Shown here piece after piece: positions 10,636-22,074 of a DNA stretch of 64,000 nucleotides. The position numbers and the translations under genes were made by a program. How positions within the stretch are numbered: the stretch's first letter is position 1; every line of letters begins with the position of its first letter. The notes under the pieces are model-generated. The model searched no databases, was not told where the DNA came from, and saw nothing but the letters and a program-made list of their open reading frames with translations. Origin of the DNA: Pyropia haitanensis (lineage: Eukaryota > Rhodophyta > Bangiophyceae > Bangiales > Bangiaceae); contig SDUX01000008.1 in NCBI GenBank assembly GCA_008729055.1, forward strand, positions 1,736,001 to 1,800,000. The letters run 5' to 3'.

Positions 10636-12919
10636 GGGGGCGGAGCGGAGCGCGGGGCGGGGGCCTGGGTGGCGTGCGCGGCGCGGCGGGCGGGCGGTAC
10701 CCCTTCCTCCCCCCCGGGCGGGCGGTAGCCGCGCGGGCACCCGGCGGCGGCGGGCGGGGTATCTCCTTCGCCGAGTGCCTCTGCGTGGGGTGCCGCCCGC
10801 GGCGATGGTGGCGGGCAGCGCCAGACTGGCGGGACTGCCCGTGCCCGTTGCGATGGTGGCCGCCCGCTACGGTCAGACGGCCCGCCAGCGCCAGGGCAGG
10901 GGCCGTCCCAAGCAGGACGAGATTGGAGAGGGGGGGGGGAGGGGGGGGCACCCGCCTCTGCCGCGCCCGCCGCCACCACCGGGCCGCCCACCACCGCCGC
11001 CGTCACCGCCACCGGTGCCCCTCCTGCCGCCGCCGCTCGCAGCGGCGTGCGGCCGAGTCCCCCTGCCAGCCGCCGCGCCAGCGGCGCGCCCTGAGTCGGC
11101 TCCCCTGCCCCCCAACGGGCACGCGCGGCGACGCCAGCCGCGGCCTCGCGGGCGGCCGTGGCGCCCGCCCGCGGGCGGCGCGCCATCTGGCGCAGCTGTC
11201 CCGACCGGCGGCGCGTCGCCCACCGACGACGCCACCGCGCCGGCGGTGGCCCAACCGTCCCCTGCCTCCGCCGCTCCCCCGCCACACCCGTACCGCCGCC
11301 CACCATGACGCTGGCGCCGGCGACCTGTCACCAGCGACCTGCGGGCCGCCGCCGCAGCCGCCGCCGCCGCTGCCGCCACCACGGCGGGAACCGGTGGCGC
11401 AGTGGCAGCGGCGCCACTAGCGACCGATGCGTCGTCGACCGCGCCGTCGCGTCGATGGGCTCCCGCGTCGCCGCCGGCGGGCTGTGCGAGGCGCGCGCAG
11501 CGGCGCCGCCACCCCCCACCCGCACCTCCCGCGCCGCGCGGTCGCGCGGGCCACCCGCGGGCCACCCGCGTGCACGTGGGCGCCGCGCGACCGCGCGCGG
11601 CGGGCGGGCGATGGGCGCTGCCAGGCTGCCCCGCCAGGCCGGTGCTCCACTGTCGCCCCGGCTCCACCGGCTGACCAATGGGGCGGCTCTTGTCATCGCT
11701 ACTAGCTAGAGAGGGTCCCCCCCAACCCCCGGCGACGTCCACCGGCGGACGACGACCACACCTGCCGGTGCCTGTTTTCCACGGTTGCTTCGTTTGGCGA
11801 ACCGCGCGGGCGTTCGGCGAATACGCCGCATTACGGTTTCCAAAACCGAACGCGGTTCGGATGAACTTAATCGATAATATAAATTGTGTCAGAAAAGTTT
11901 CTTGGACAAACGTGCAGGGTCCGTTGGGCGGGCGGCGGCGGGCGGCGGCGGCGGCTCGGGGAGGGGAGCGGGGGGGGGGGGGGGAAGCGGCGGGGGGTGG
12001 GGAAAGGGGGGGGAGGCTTTGATATGAGAACGAGGACGGGGCCGTCGGGTCTGGGCGTCGTCTCTACCTTGTGGGTCCAAGCGGTGTATTTCGTCGTCCG
12101 ACGACGGTCCCTCGCACTCGACTCTGCAAAGCGACCACTGGCGAGCGTCAGCGGTCACCTCGACCGCCGCCGCCGCCCCCCCCCCCCCCCCCCCGGCGGC
12201 GCCGACCATGCCAAGAGTGGACTGGTCCGCGCGCTGCGGGCGGCACGGCGCCCTGCCCGGTCCCCCCCACGTTCCCCCCCCAGCGGGGCGGCCGCGACAC
12301 GTCCCCAGCAGCCAGCGTCCCCGCGCTGCGGGTGACCGCCTCGACGACCGCCGCCGCCGGCAAACGCCGCGGCCGGCGTTGTCCGTCGGGCGTCGGCACG
12401 TCGGCCCACCCCTGCCGCGGCGGACGTGGCCTCGGCGGTGGCCGCACCGCCGGCCGCGCCCCAAAGCGCACGGTCCCCGCACCGCCGCCGGCGTGGCGAG
12501 GCGCCGTGGCGCCCCTCCCCCCCCCCCCCCCCCCGACGCGGTGGCCGCTACGCGATACGGGTTTCCGCCGTCCCCGCTCGCGGTGGGGGGTGTCCGCCTC
12601 GGCGGCCGCCGCCGCCGGCCGCGCGCGCGGCCGGCGGTGCCTGTCGGGGGACGCGTCGGCACCCCCGTCGGGGTGGACGGGGCCTCGCCCGGTGGCGGCA
12701 GCGGCAACGCCAAGAGTGGAACGGCCGCGCGCTGCGGGGGAGGCCGCCGTGGCGGTTGCCGCCACTGGCGGGGGTGGCGGGAAGCACAGCGGAGGTGGGC
12801 GTCGCGTCGGCAGCCGTGCCGACGAGGACGGGGCCTCGCTCTGGGAACCTCGGAACGCCAACCGGGTACAGAAACGAGAGATCTGATCCAACCGGGTTCT
12901 CCAGCTAGCGTGCGTCCTA

Positions 12920-13011
12920 TAAAAAGTGGATGACGGTACGTGAAGGTGCATGAAATCGCCGTCTGGACCAATGAATCCACACCTGCACGTCCGAGCAACA
13001 TCCACTTTTTA
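12920..13011. repeat. 13-bp inverted repeat flanking a 66-bp spacer
   Basis: TAAAAAGTGGATG at 12920-12932 is repeated as an exact inverted copy at 12999-13011. The left copy is part of TATAAAAAG, a TATA-box-like string starting at about 12918. The element sits in an AT-rich island. It could be the ends of a small mobile element or a pair of divergent promoter elements. Confidence 0.75.
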
Positions 13012-14460
13012 GCGGAAGCACAGTATATACTGTACATCCAGTAGATCCAACAGCGGTCTCTCCCGTCCCTGTCGTTTGAGCATGCTCCTACGTACGAACC
13101 TCTCCGGGTGTACGCTAGCTCCCTCGTTGCATCCCCCGCCGCGTCCATTGACTTGAGGCACACTAACAACGCCGAAGAGGAGGGGGGCGAGGAGGAAGAA
13201 GCTACTCACGACGCGGCAGACGACGTGGCCGGCGACTGCCGCGGCGGCGTGCGAGCGGTCGGCCGGCTGGCTGGGGGGGGCGCCGGTGGCCCCCTCCCGG
13301 GCCGTCTCTCCGCCACCGCACGGGCCGTTCGCCATTGAGACCACCGACGCGAGTTCTTGGCGGAGGGGGGAGGGCACGGGGGGGGAGCGGAGGGGAGGGG
13401 TGGGGGGGAGGGTGTCTGGACACGGGCCGACAGAGGCGGCGCGGGGAGGACGGTTGGAGCAGTCACGAGCCAATTGGGCGGACGAGTCCCTGCTTGCCGC
13501 AAAGTGGAGGGTATGGCGGGAGCCGGCAAAGCGGCAGTGCCAGTACGTGCGAGTAGAGGTAGGTGCAAAGATGAGAGCGGTATCGCAGAGCACCTTTGGA
13601 CGGCCGCGGCCGCTATTTGTAGGCGGTAGACCCAGCCTGCAGCGAGACCTTTGGCGCGGCACGAGGTCATCTCGACGGCTTTTGTGACTAGAATTGGGGC
13701 GGGGCGGGGGGGGCGGGAGACTTGGCAGAGCGCAACCGACGAGATGGCGTCGTCTGCTACGTCCGCACGCGCGCACGCGGCGGACCCGCCCCGTGCGCGG
13801 ACAAGGACCTTGCCAACGCCATCGGGCGGCTGTGGGCGCGACGCGGGATGGGGCGCAGCGGGGTGCGACCGGTGGAGCGGGCGCCGCGGCGCGTTCCAAC
13901 GGGACCGCCGCGACCGCGGCGCGCCCGCGGGGATTGCCCCCGCAAGTGGCGCGCGCCGCGACGGGGTCACCGGCGCGTCGAGAGGCCAGCGAGTAGGTAG
14001 ACCATGCGGGTGACCCGTCCAGGAGAAGGAGGGGCAGCACGCGGCAGGCGGCGGGCGCTCCGGCGGCGTCGCTGGTGTCGACATCTTGTCAGTACGGAGC
14101 GGTCCCCCTCATTGTGCCCCTTCGCAGTAGGTGGGCGCGGACCTGGTCAGCGCGCCGGCATTGCAACACGGGCTTGCGCAGCCGCGGACAGCCGCGGCGT
14201 GAACGCCCCGCCTCCACCGCGGCACGCTCCCGAGAGCCCCGTGGGAACACCCACCGCTCGTCGGCCACAATTTACGACTGAGAAGCGTCGTTCTTCACCC
14301 AGGGTGTTCTGTTCAAAGTGTTTTCGGCCGCACACCAATCTCAGGCCGAGCTCTGTTCGAATCGCATCTTTACTCCTTGCCTTCCACGCGGGTGTGCCAG
14401 TTGATACATGGTAATAGGAGCCAGCTCGCCAGACCGCCGTGTGTGCCCGTAGGTCGCCAC

Positions 14461-14627
14461 AGGTCGTGAGGGGGGTTTGATAACAGGGGGGGTGTTATCC
14501 AGTTATCAAACCCCCCACAGCACCTCTTGGGGGGGGGTTGGATAACATGTTATCCGACCCCCTCCCAGAGGTCGTGAGGGGGGTTTGAAAACAGGGGGGG
14601 TGTTATCCAGTTATCAAACCCCCCACA
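14461..14627. repeat. two 59-bp direct repeats around a 30-bp palindrome
   Basis: Bases 14461-14519 and 14569-14627 are identical except for one base. Each copy contains its own inverted arms, GGGGGTTTGATAAC and GTTATCAAACCCCC. Between them, about 14532-14561 is a near-perfect palindrome centred on GGATAACATGTTATCC. All parts share the same core, so the whole is a tandem array of cruciform-forming units. It lies just past the bZIP stop codon, so it could act in 3' end formation or be a mobile-element remnant. Confidence 0.92.
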
Positions 14628-14630
14628 AAT

Positions 14631-15015
14631 TCACACTCGCCGCACTCCAAGAGAACAATTTTCGGTCTCCAATTGAACAGGTACACGCGCGCACACAAAT
14701 TGTACATGGTCAGCGCTGGCCACCCTCGGCAGCGGACGTCCCCCCCGCCAAACCTCCTCTTGCACGCAGGCACTCTCACGACTACACGCTACAGCAACCG
14801 ACATCCTGGCGCTCCCGCACCTCCCCCCCCGTCCACCCCACTCTCCATTCTCATCCGCCCCACGACGAAACGCTGCTCCCAACCGCCCCCGCCGCCCCCC
14901 CCCCCGCCACCCCGCCGCCGCGAGCGCCCGCCGCAGCGCCGCCACCTCCCCCCGCAGCCGCCCATTCTCCACCCCCGCCGCCGCCGCCGCCGCCGCCGCC
15001 GCGTCGCGCGCGGCC

Positions 15016-15048
<33 letters not shown>

Positions 15049-15851
15049 CGTGACGCGGCGGCGGTGCGGCGGTTTTGGGCGAGCCGCGCCGCGCGGCGGT
15101 CCGCGTCGGTGACGCCGGGCGTGCGCCGCCGGCCGCGCTTGCGGGGGGCGCCGCGGCCGCCGCCGCCGCCGCCGCCGCCGCCGGTAGGCGCGGCGGGCGT
15201 GGCGACGGCGGGCGCCGCGGCGGCGGCGACCGCCGCTGCGGCTGGGGGCGGACGCACCGGCGTCGCCGCGGCGGTGGGGGAGGCAGCGGCGGCTGCGGCG
15301 GGGGGCGACAGCAGGGGTGACGGGCGGCGACGTTTGCGGGACGCCGCCGCCGCCCCACCGTCGGCAGACGCCGACGCGCGGGACGAGCGTGGTGGCGGCG
15401 GCGGTGACAGAGAGGGCGGCGGCGGCGGGGGTGGCGGCGACGGCGACGCCATCGACGACGCCGCCGACAGGGTGGTTGGCGACCCGGGCAACGACGCCGG
15501 CGGTGGGGGAGGCGGTCGTGACGGCGGCGGCGGCAGCGTCGTGGGCGGCGACACCGCCGTCGTGGCGGCCCCGGCCGGCGGGTGGGTGGCCGCCACCACC
15601 GCCGCGGCGGCGCGGAGGAGCGCCAGCCCCGCCGCCTCGGTGGCGGGCGCCCGCCAGTCGCGGGGGGGTGAACGCGGCGACCGCGGCGGCGGCGGCGGCG
15701 GTGGCGGCAGCAGCAGCAGCGGCAGCGCCCTCGACGGAGACGGCGGCAGCGGTGGCGGCGGCAGCATCCCCGCCGGCGGCGATGTCGATGGCGGCAGCAA
15801 GCCCAGTGGCGGCGGCCGCTGCGCCAGGTGAGCGGCGTCGACAATGGTCAT
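14631..15851 (-). CDS. bZIP transcription factor
   Basis: This is a single-exon 406-aa protein predicted to bind DNA as a dimer in the nucleus. Residues 1 to about 240 are low-complexity Pro/Ala/Ser/Gly, as in activation regions, with a basic patch SRKRRRPS. A basic APRKRGRRRTPG segment leads into the bZIP: RLAQNRRTAAASRAR fits the N-x7-R signature of the basic region. The following coiled coil is unusually Ala-rich, with Leu appearing only at its end in ENGRLRGEVAALRRAL. The C-terminal 80 residues are not recognised and may include read-through into non-conserved sequence. The ATG at 15851 is the first in frame. The gene has no intron and is followed directly by the palindromic repeat array. 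Confidence 0.75.
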
Positions 15852-17397
15852 GACGGGGGGAGTGGGAGGTCAGCGCAGCCGCCAATGGGGAAAAAAGGGT
15901 GGGGGGGGGCGGCGGGTGTTGGGGAGACGGGCGCGAGCGGCTGTCCGTGGCGAGGGCGGCCAAGAAGAGCGGCACACGGGGCGGCGGCGACGTGAGCTCC
16001 GCCGCCCCCGCGGCGGACCGTCAGTCCAAAACGCGGTGGCGAGGGGCGCGGCGGGGCGCTGCCAGATGGGTGGCGATGACGCTCGCAGCGGCGGGGATGA
16101 CCCGCCGCCAGCCTCCCCCCCCCCCCGCCCACCCCGCATCACCGCGGAATGATGCATCCCCTGCGGGCGCTCCCCTGCCGCCGCTCGGCCACCGCCGCGC
16201 ATCCGTGCGCGCGCTTCCCCCCAAACGACGGGCGGCGGGCGGCGCGGCGGGCGTGCGCGGGCGCGGCCACGCCGGCGGCGGCGCGGCGCGGCGGGGGCGG
16301 CGGGCGGCCGCACCGCATATTCGGCTCCGGGGGGGAACTGGCCAAGATTCCAGTGCGGCCACCGGGATCTGCGCCGCCGCGGTCCACCGGCCGCATCGGA
16401 TCGGCGGTGGAACATCCCCAGAGCGGGGTTCGGGACTCGGCCGGGCCACTGCTCGCGACACACCCAGGCGGGCGCGCGTCGGGCCGTCTGCTGCAGGTGG
16501 CGTCGGAAGGCACCCCCCGAATCCGAATCCTACAGGCGTCTATCGGTGCTGTATATATGCGCGCATGCTGCACAGTACTGTACCATCCTCGGACCCTACC
16601 CGTACAGGCACGTGTCCCATTTCATTTGCGCGTGAAGAGAGATGGGACTGCATCTACGAGGGTGGGTGAGTGCAATTTGGCTGCGGTAATTGCAGCTCGT
16701 GCGATGTCGTGCGTCGCGTAAGTAGTGGTGCGCATCTATGCACACACGCACCTGCAAGTGGGACGATTCCCCACCGGACCGCACCCCGCCACCGCCGCGT
16801 CCGAGACGGGCTGGAGCTCCCGCGCGGTGCCCCGCGGGGCCCGCCCGCGCGCTTCCACTCCGACCGGCCATCGCGCCGCGTGCCGCCCGCCCCGCCGCGC
16901 CGCGGCCGACCGGCACCGTGCCGCCCCCTCCTTCCCCCCCCCTCCCCCCCCCCCCCCCCCCCCCCCGTCCTCCCCCCCGCTGCCACACCACGGCGCGCGT
17001 CGACCGGCGGGTCCGCAGCGTTTCCTAGTGTGCCTATCCTATCCCTCCGCGCCGCGCCGCCACTCGCCCGCCCGTCCCCAGTCACCCGCCCCCACACCTC
17101 GCCACGACCGCCGCCGTCGCGGTCGCCGCCTTCACCGCTGCTACCTCTGGCTGCTGCTGCCGCTGCCATCTGTGCTGCTGTTTGCTGCTGCTGTTGCTGC
17201 TGCTGCCGCGTTTTTCTTCCGCTTCCGCTGCTGCTGCTGCTACGGCGGCTGCTGCGGCTGCTGTGGCTGCGGCGGCTCGCTGGCGGCGGCTGCCGTTGCG
17301 GCTGCTTTCCGCTCTGCCTGCGCCTGCTGCTGCGGCAGCTGCTGCAGTTTGGGGCAGCGGCTGCCACCCCACGCTGCTCGCCCGCCAGGCGGGCGCC
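15852..17397. promoter_or_regulatory. divergent promoter region of bZIP and HflX genes
   Basis: The two genes point away from each other. An AT-richer island at about 16500-16740 contains TATATATGCGCG near 16552 and repeated GTAC-containing strings. GC-rich sequence on both sides holds open frames of no recognisable content. A CTG/TGC triplet-rich stretch lies at 17150-17345, which would be Leu/Ala-rich in the HflX frame but starts without ATG. Confidence 0.45.
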
Positions 17398-19941
17398 ATG
17401 CCGCCGCCCCGCCCGCGCGCGGCGGCCGCCCGCCCCGCGTTTGTGGGTGCGCCCCTGCTGCCCGGCCGCGGCGCCGCGGCGCCGCCGCTACCATCGTCGG
17501 CCGCCGCCCGCCGCGCCGCGGTGGGTGGCGGCGCCAGTGGGGGTGCCGCCGTGGGGGGGGCACGCCCCCCGCCCGCGGCCGCGCCGCCGCCACGGCGGTG
17601 GCGGGTGGCGGTCGAGGCGCGGCTGCGGCCGGGCCGGCCGGGACGGGCGGGCGCCGCTGGGCGAGACGCTGGTGGTGGCGGTGGTGACGCCGGTGGGGGG
17701 GGGGGGGGGGGGGCGCGGTGCTGCGGACCCGGGCCTCGGCTTTGTCGACCCGGCAGACGGTGGCGACGCGGGGCTTGCCGTCTCTTTGCCAGTGTCGGGG
17801 GAGGCGGCCGCGGCGGCGGCGGCGGCGGCGGCGGCGGGGGCGCCCAACGGGGTGCCACCATGGGCAGGGGCGGCAGACCCCTACGGGGCGGAGGAGGACG
17901 CAGAGGTGGGCGCGTTTGTCGACGATGAGGGGCGTGACGGGGTCGCCTCCGCGGCCGACGCGGCCGCCACAGACGCGGCGGACGTGGCGGCCGCCGCCGC
18001 CGACGCGTGGGCGACCGACGTGGACGACTACCCGCCGCTGGGCTACACCGACGGCCTCGCGTCGGCGGCGCCCCCCCCCGTGACGGACCGGGACACGGAA
18101 ACCAACAACACCCCCCCCCTGTGGCGGGCGCCCCCCCCGCCGCGCACTACGGGTCGCGCCTCCGGACGAGCGCGCGCGGCATCGAGGCGTGCGTGCTGGT
18201 CGGGGTGGACATCCTCCGGCGGTCGGGCCTCGCGTCGCGGTACGGGGGCGGCTCGGGCTCCGCGTCGCGGCTCGACATTGAGGCGTCGCTCGCGGAGCTG
18301 GGGCGCCTCGCCGAGACGGCGGGCATGGCGGTGGTCGGCTCGACGTACCAGCGGCTGCAGGCGCCGCTGACGGGCTCGTACATTGGGACGGGCAAGGTCG
18401 CCGAGGTGCGGTCGCTCCTCACCGCCTCGGGCGCGTGCACCGCCATCTTTGACGACGAGCTGACGCCGGGCCAGCAGCGGTGCCTCGAGGCGGCGTTTGG
18501 CGGCGAGGCGGGCGGCATCAAGGTGCTCGACCGGACGGCGCTGATCCTGGACATTTTCGCGCAGCACGCGGGCAGCCGGGAGGGCGCGCTGCAGACGGAG
18601 CTCGCGCTCTACCAGTACCGGCTGCCGCGGCTGACGCGCATGTGGACGCACCTGGAGCGGCAGTCGGGGGCGGGCGGGGTGGGCCTCCGCGGTCCGGGCG
18701 AGACGCAGCTCGAGGTGGACCGCCGGCTGATTGGGGAGCGCGTGTCGCGGCTGCGGCGGTCCATCGAGCGCCTCCGCGCGCACCGGGGGCGGGCGCGGGA
18801 GAAGCGGCGCAAGGGCGGGCTGATGGTGGTGGCGCTGGTGGGGTACACCAACGCGGGCAAGAGCAGCCTGATGGAGGGGCTGACCGCCGCGGTGGGGGGG
18901 GTGGCGGACCAGCTGTTTGCGACGCTCGACCCGACGACGCGCAAGGCGCGGCTGCTGGGCGTCGAGGGGGGGGACGCGCCGGACGGGGGGGCGCCGGCGG
19001 CCGCCGACGCGGCGACGGCGACGGCGACGGCGGCGACCGCGAATGGGGACGCCGCCGCCGCCGCCGACAGCGGCGGCGGCGGCGGTGGCGGCGGCGGCCA
19101 CAGCGGCGTGGAGGTGCTCGTCACGGACACGGTCGGGTTTATCCAAAAGCTGCCCACCCAGCTGGCCGCCGCGTTCACCGCCACGCTGGAAGAGGTGACC
19201 GCCGCGGACGTGATCGTGCACGTTGTCGACGGCAGCCTCGGGCGGGAGGTGCGGGGCGTGCAGATCGCGGCGGTGAACAAGATCCTCGCCGAGCTCGGCG
19301 CCGCCGACAAGCCGACGGTGGTGGTGCTGAACAAGACGGACCTGCTCGCGGCGGAGGCGGCGGGCGGCGCGGCGGCCGACGATGCGGACGGCGTGCCGGC
19401 GCTGGCGGCGGGGTCTGCTGCGGACGGCCGCGACGGCGTCCGCCGGGCGGTCGCCGCGGGCGCGGCGGATCCGGTCGCGGCGCTCGTCGCCGAGGTCACC
19501 GCCGAGGTGGCGGCGTCGCTGCCGGGGCTGGCGCCCGACCGCGCCGACGCTGACGCCGACGGCACCGACGGGGCGGGAGCGGTGCCGCCGCCCGCGCCCG
19601 CCGCCCCCCCCCCGGTGGTGGCCATCTCGGCGCTGACCGGCGCGGGCCTGGACGTGCTGTCCACGACGCTCGGCGACGTCCTCCGCTCCGTCCTCCGCCC
19701 CGTCGCTGCGCGCATCCCGTACACGCACGGGGAGCTGGTGACGGCCGTCCACGACCGGGGCACCGTGGAGGTCACCGACTACGGGCCAGACGGCACGTAC
19801 GTGGAGGGGCGGGTGCCGGCCGACGTGTACGCGCGGCTGGAGCGGTTCCTCGTCGTGCCGCCGGGGGGGGAGGCGCCGCCGGTGGCGGCGGCGGCGGAGG
19901 AGGAGGAGGACTGGGTGGCGATTGCCAAAAAGCGCGCCTGA
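17398..19941 (+). CDS. HFLX: HflX-family ribosome-associated GTPase, probably organellar
   Basis: HflX binds the large ribosomal subunit and splits stalled ribosomes. Eukaryotic copies act in plastids or mitochondria. The certain part runs from about 18150 to the stop at 19941: the N-terminal HflX domain (GIEACVLVGVDIL, then YIGTGKVAEV), the GPGETQLEVDRR linker, G1 GYTNAGKSS at 18841-18867, G3 DTVGF at 19126-19140 and G4 NKTD at 19330-19341. A 50-residue Ala/Thr/Gly insert lies between G1 and G3, and another acidic/Ala insert follows G4. Upstream, an ATG at 17398 opens a transit-like Ala/Pro/Arg leader. An acidic segment containing DDYPPLGYTDG then follows in a second frame, and the core is in the first frame again. 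The frame changes coincide with an 18-G run at 17696-17713 and C runs at 18069-18138. The N-terminal 250 residues are thus less certain than the core. Confidence 0.85.
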
Positions 19942-20459
19942 GGGGAGGGTGGGTGCTTTGGGGCGTGCGCGGGTGGGGGACCAGGGGGAATGGGGGGGGG
20001 GGGCGGGGACTTGGGGGCGCTGGAGGGGTGCGGTGACTGTGCTCTGGGAAGCATGGGAGTTGACATGCGCTGCCGCTGCCGTTGCGTGGGCGCTCCCGGT
20101 CTTATTGGCAACAGGTCGCACGACACGCGGCACCACGACGCGGCAGTGAAGAAAAAAAAGCACCAAGACACCCCAGCTCACCGCCCCCACGCGCTGTCCA
20201 AAGACCCCCGGCGGCAGCGGGGGATAACACCACACCGTGTGGGGCTGGCCACCCCCACGCGGGCGGCCGGGGGTAGTGACGCAAGGCGACCCCGCGCCCC
20301 CACCGCCGGTGCGGGCTCCTCGACGCCACAGCCACGAAAAATGGCCGCTGCGGTCGCTTGCCTGCCTGCCTGCCTGCACTACCTCCAACCAACCTTCCCC
20401 CCCCCAGCCCCCCCCCGCAATCCCCGCCGTTTCCTCTGCACGCGCCCGCGTGGGCCGGC
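19942..20459. other. intergenic region between convergent genes
   Basis: This is the 3' flank shared by HflX (+) and an unknown membrane-protein gene (-). It includes an A-rich GAAAAAAAAGC string near 20150. No gene was seen. Confidence 0.6.
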
Positions 20460-21980
20460 CTAGCCGTCCACGCTGCCCACCGCCGCGGCGACCCAGCACG
20501 CGGTCGCAAACAGCAGCTTGCGCGCGTGGCAGCGGCGGCGCGCCCCTTCCCCCCCCCCCCCGCCAAGCACCCCCCCCCCAGCCGCCCCACCGGCAGCGCC
20601 CACGCGGCCGTATACGCCGCCGACCGGGCGAGCGCCCCCCCTCCCTGCGCCGCGTCCCAGTGGTGCGCCCACCGCCGCAGCCGCAGCAGGTCCCCCGCCG
20701 ACAAGAGGGACTCGCGGAAGAAGCAGCAGACGACGCCAACGGCGGTGACGGCGAGGTACGCGGCGCTGCCGACGGGGAAGAAGAGGCGACAGATCATGGC
20801 CTGCCGGGCGGTGCGGTACGCAACGATGGCCACGGCGGTCGCCGCGGAGCGCCGCCACCGGAGGGGCGTTGACCGCGGCGGGCCGCCGCCAACAGCGGCA
20901 CGGCCGCTCGCGGCAGCCGTCGCGGCAGCCGTCGCGGCGGCGGCAGCGGCGGGCGCCGCGGCGGCCGCCGCCGCCGCCGTCGTCGCCGTCACGGCCGACG
21001 CGGCCGACGCGGCGGCGGCGGCGGTCGCGGCCGACGCGGTTGCCGCCGCGGCCGCCGACGCGGCGGCGGCGGCGGCAGCAGCCGCGGCCGCCCGCCGCGC
21101 CGCACGGCGCGCGACCAGCAGCAGCAGCGACGACAGCGAGATGGGCACGAGCGCCTCGACCGCCCGGCGCGGGAGGCCGCCGCCGGGCGCGGGCGGCAGC
21201 ACCTCGTCCAGCGCCGCCTCGGCGAGCACCTTGGCCACGCGGGCGCGCTCCTTGGGCGCGCCGACGCCGCTGAGCGCCGAAGCCCACGCCGCCGCGCTCG
21301 CCGCCGCGGCAGACGCGGCGCCGTCGCCGCCGGCACGTGCCGACGGGGACACGGGGAACGAGCTGGCCGGCCTTGGTGACGAGGCGAGGTCGTACACCAC
21401 CGCGATGGCCGTCCGCGCGAGCGTGCGGTAGATGGTGGTGACCGCCGCGGACCGCCGCGGCTGCAGGGGTGGAGGGGGGGGAGCGGGGGGGGGGAGACGT
21501 GCGCGGCGAGCGGCCCGGCCGGCGCGAACCCCGCCCCCACGGTCGGCGGCGGACCGCGCTTGGGCGCCGCCCCGCCCGGCCAAGGGGCGGCCGCAGTGGC
21601 GCCCGCCGCCGCGGCGGCGCCAGCGCCAGCAGCCGCGGTAGCGGCCGCGGCGGTGGCGGCGGCGGTGGCGGCGGCGGTGGCGCCCGCCGCCCCGCACATG
21701 CTGTCGACACTCACGTCCGACAGGTGGGTGCTGCTCGCATCGTCGGGTGCGTCGCCGCCGCCGTCCGTGTCGTCACTCGCAGCCGCGTCGACCATGCCGG
21801 CCGCGTCCGCCGCGTCGGCAGGCGAAACGGCGGCACCGCCGTCACCGCGGTCGCCGCCGCCACCACCACCACCACCACCACCACGGTCAGGCTCAGCAGA
21901 CGCCCGGGCCGGCGGCGGCGGCGGTTGGCCCTTCCCTTCCCCCCCCCGCGGGCGGGCGGGCGCCGGCGGACCGCCGAGTA

Positions 21981-22017
<37 letters not shown>

Positions 22018-22074
22018 TACCGTTGCGCCGGTGGCGGGGTGTGGTCCGCCGCCCTCTGGTAACGGCGGCGCCAT
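20460..22074 (-). CDS. unknown membrane protein, frame-interrupted
   Basis: I do not recognise the family. The ATG at 22074 starts a Gly/Ala/Pro-rich region with an acidic, Ser-containing stretch (SDDTDGGGDAPDDASS, about residues 110-125), typical of a disordered cytosolic N-terminus. The middle, in a second frame, contains VTTIYRTLARTAIAVVYDL and LVPISLSSLLLLVARR. After an Ala tract come ATAVAIVAYRTARQAMI and PVGSAAYLAVTAVGVVCCF, which look like membrane helices, then SLLSAGDLLRLRRWAHHW. The C-terminus, KLLFATACWVAAAVGSVDG, is in the first frame again. The frame switches coincide with G runs at 21474-21494 and C runs at 20549-20579, so the gene is probably intact in the organism. Three or four hydrophobic segments suggest an integral membrane protein. 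It is convergent with HflX. Confidence 0.55.

Larger units (their letters stand above)
9856..14460. other. 4.6 kb without a supported gene
   Basis: The Rab7 3' flank contains an 18-T run near 9915 and GT-rich sequence near 9957-9990. From 10400 to 11700 the DNA is GGC/GCC triplet-rich, and both strands show long Ala, Gly, Arg frames. A minus-strand frame at 10873-11742 has RGG-like segments but no domain. AT-rich islands lie at about 11780-11920 and 12840-13130. Minus-strand frames at 13009-14084 look non-repetitive but match nothing I know. A small unknown gene could be present. I cannot choose a frame or a start. Confidence 0.5.

Noticed and set aside
10873..11742. Minus-strand RGG-like frame as an RNA-binding protein
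   Set aside because: Gly/Arg content is fully explained by GGC triplet repeats, there is no ATG at its start, and no RRM, GAR1 or Lsm motif was found.
13009..14084. Minus-strand frame of about 340 codons
   Set aside because: Composition is mixed enough to be tempting, but there is no domain, the start is not ATG-supported, and two other frames on the same strand are equally open.
14330..14375. Possible tRNA B box (TGTTCGAATCG)
   Set aside because: No matching A box, no acceptor or anticodon stems at proper spacing.
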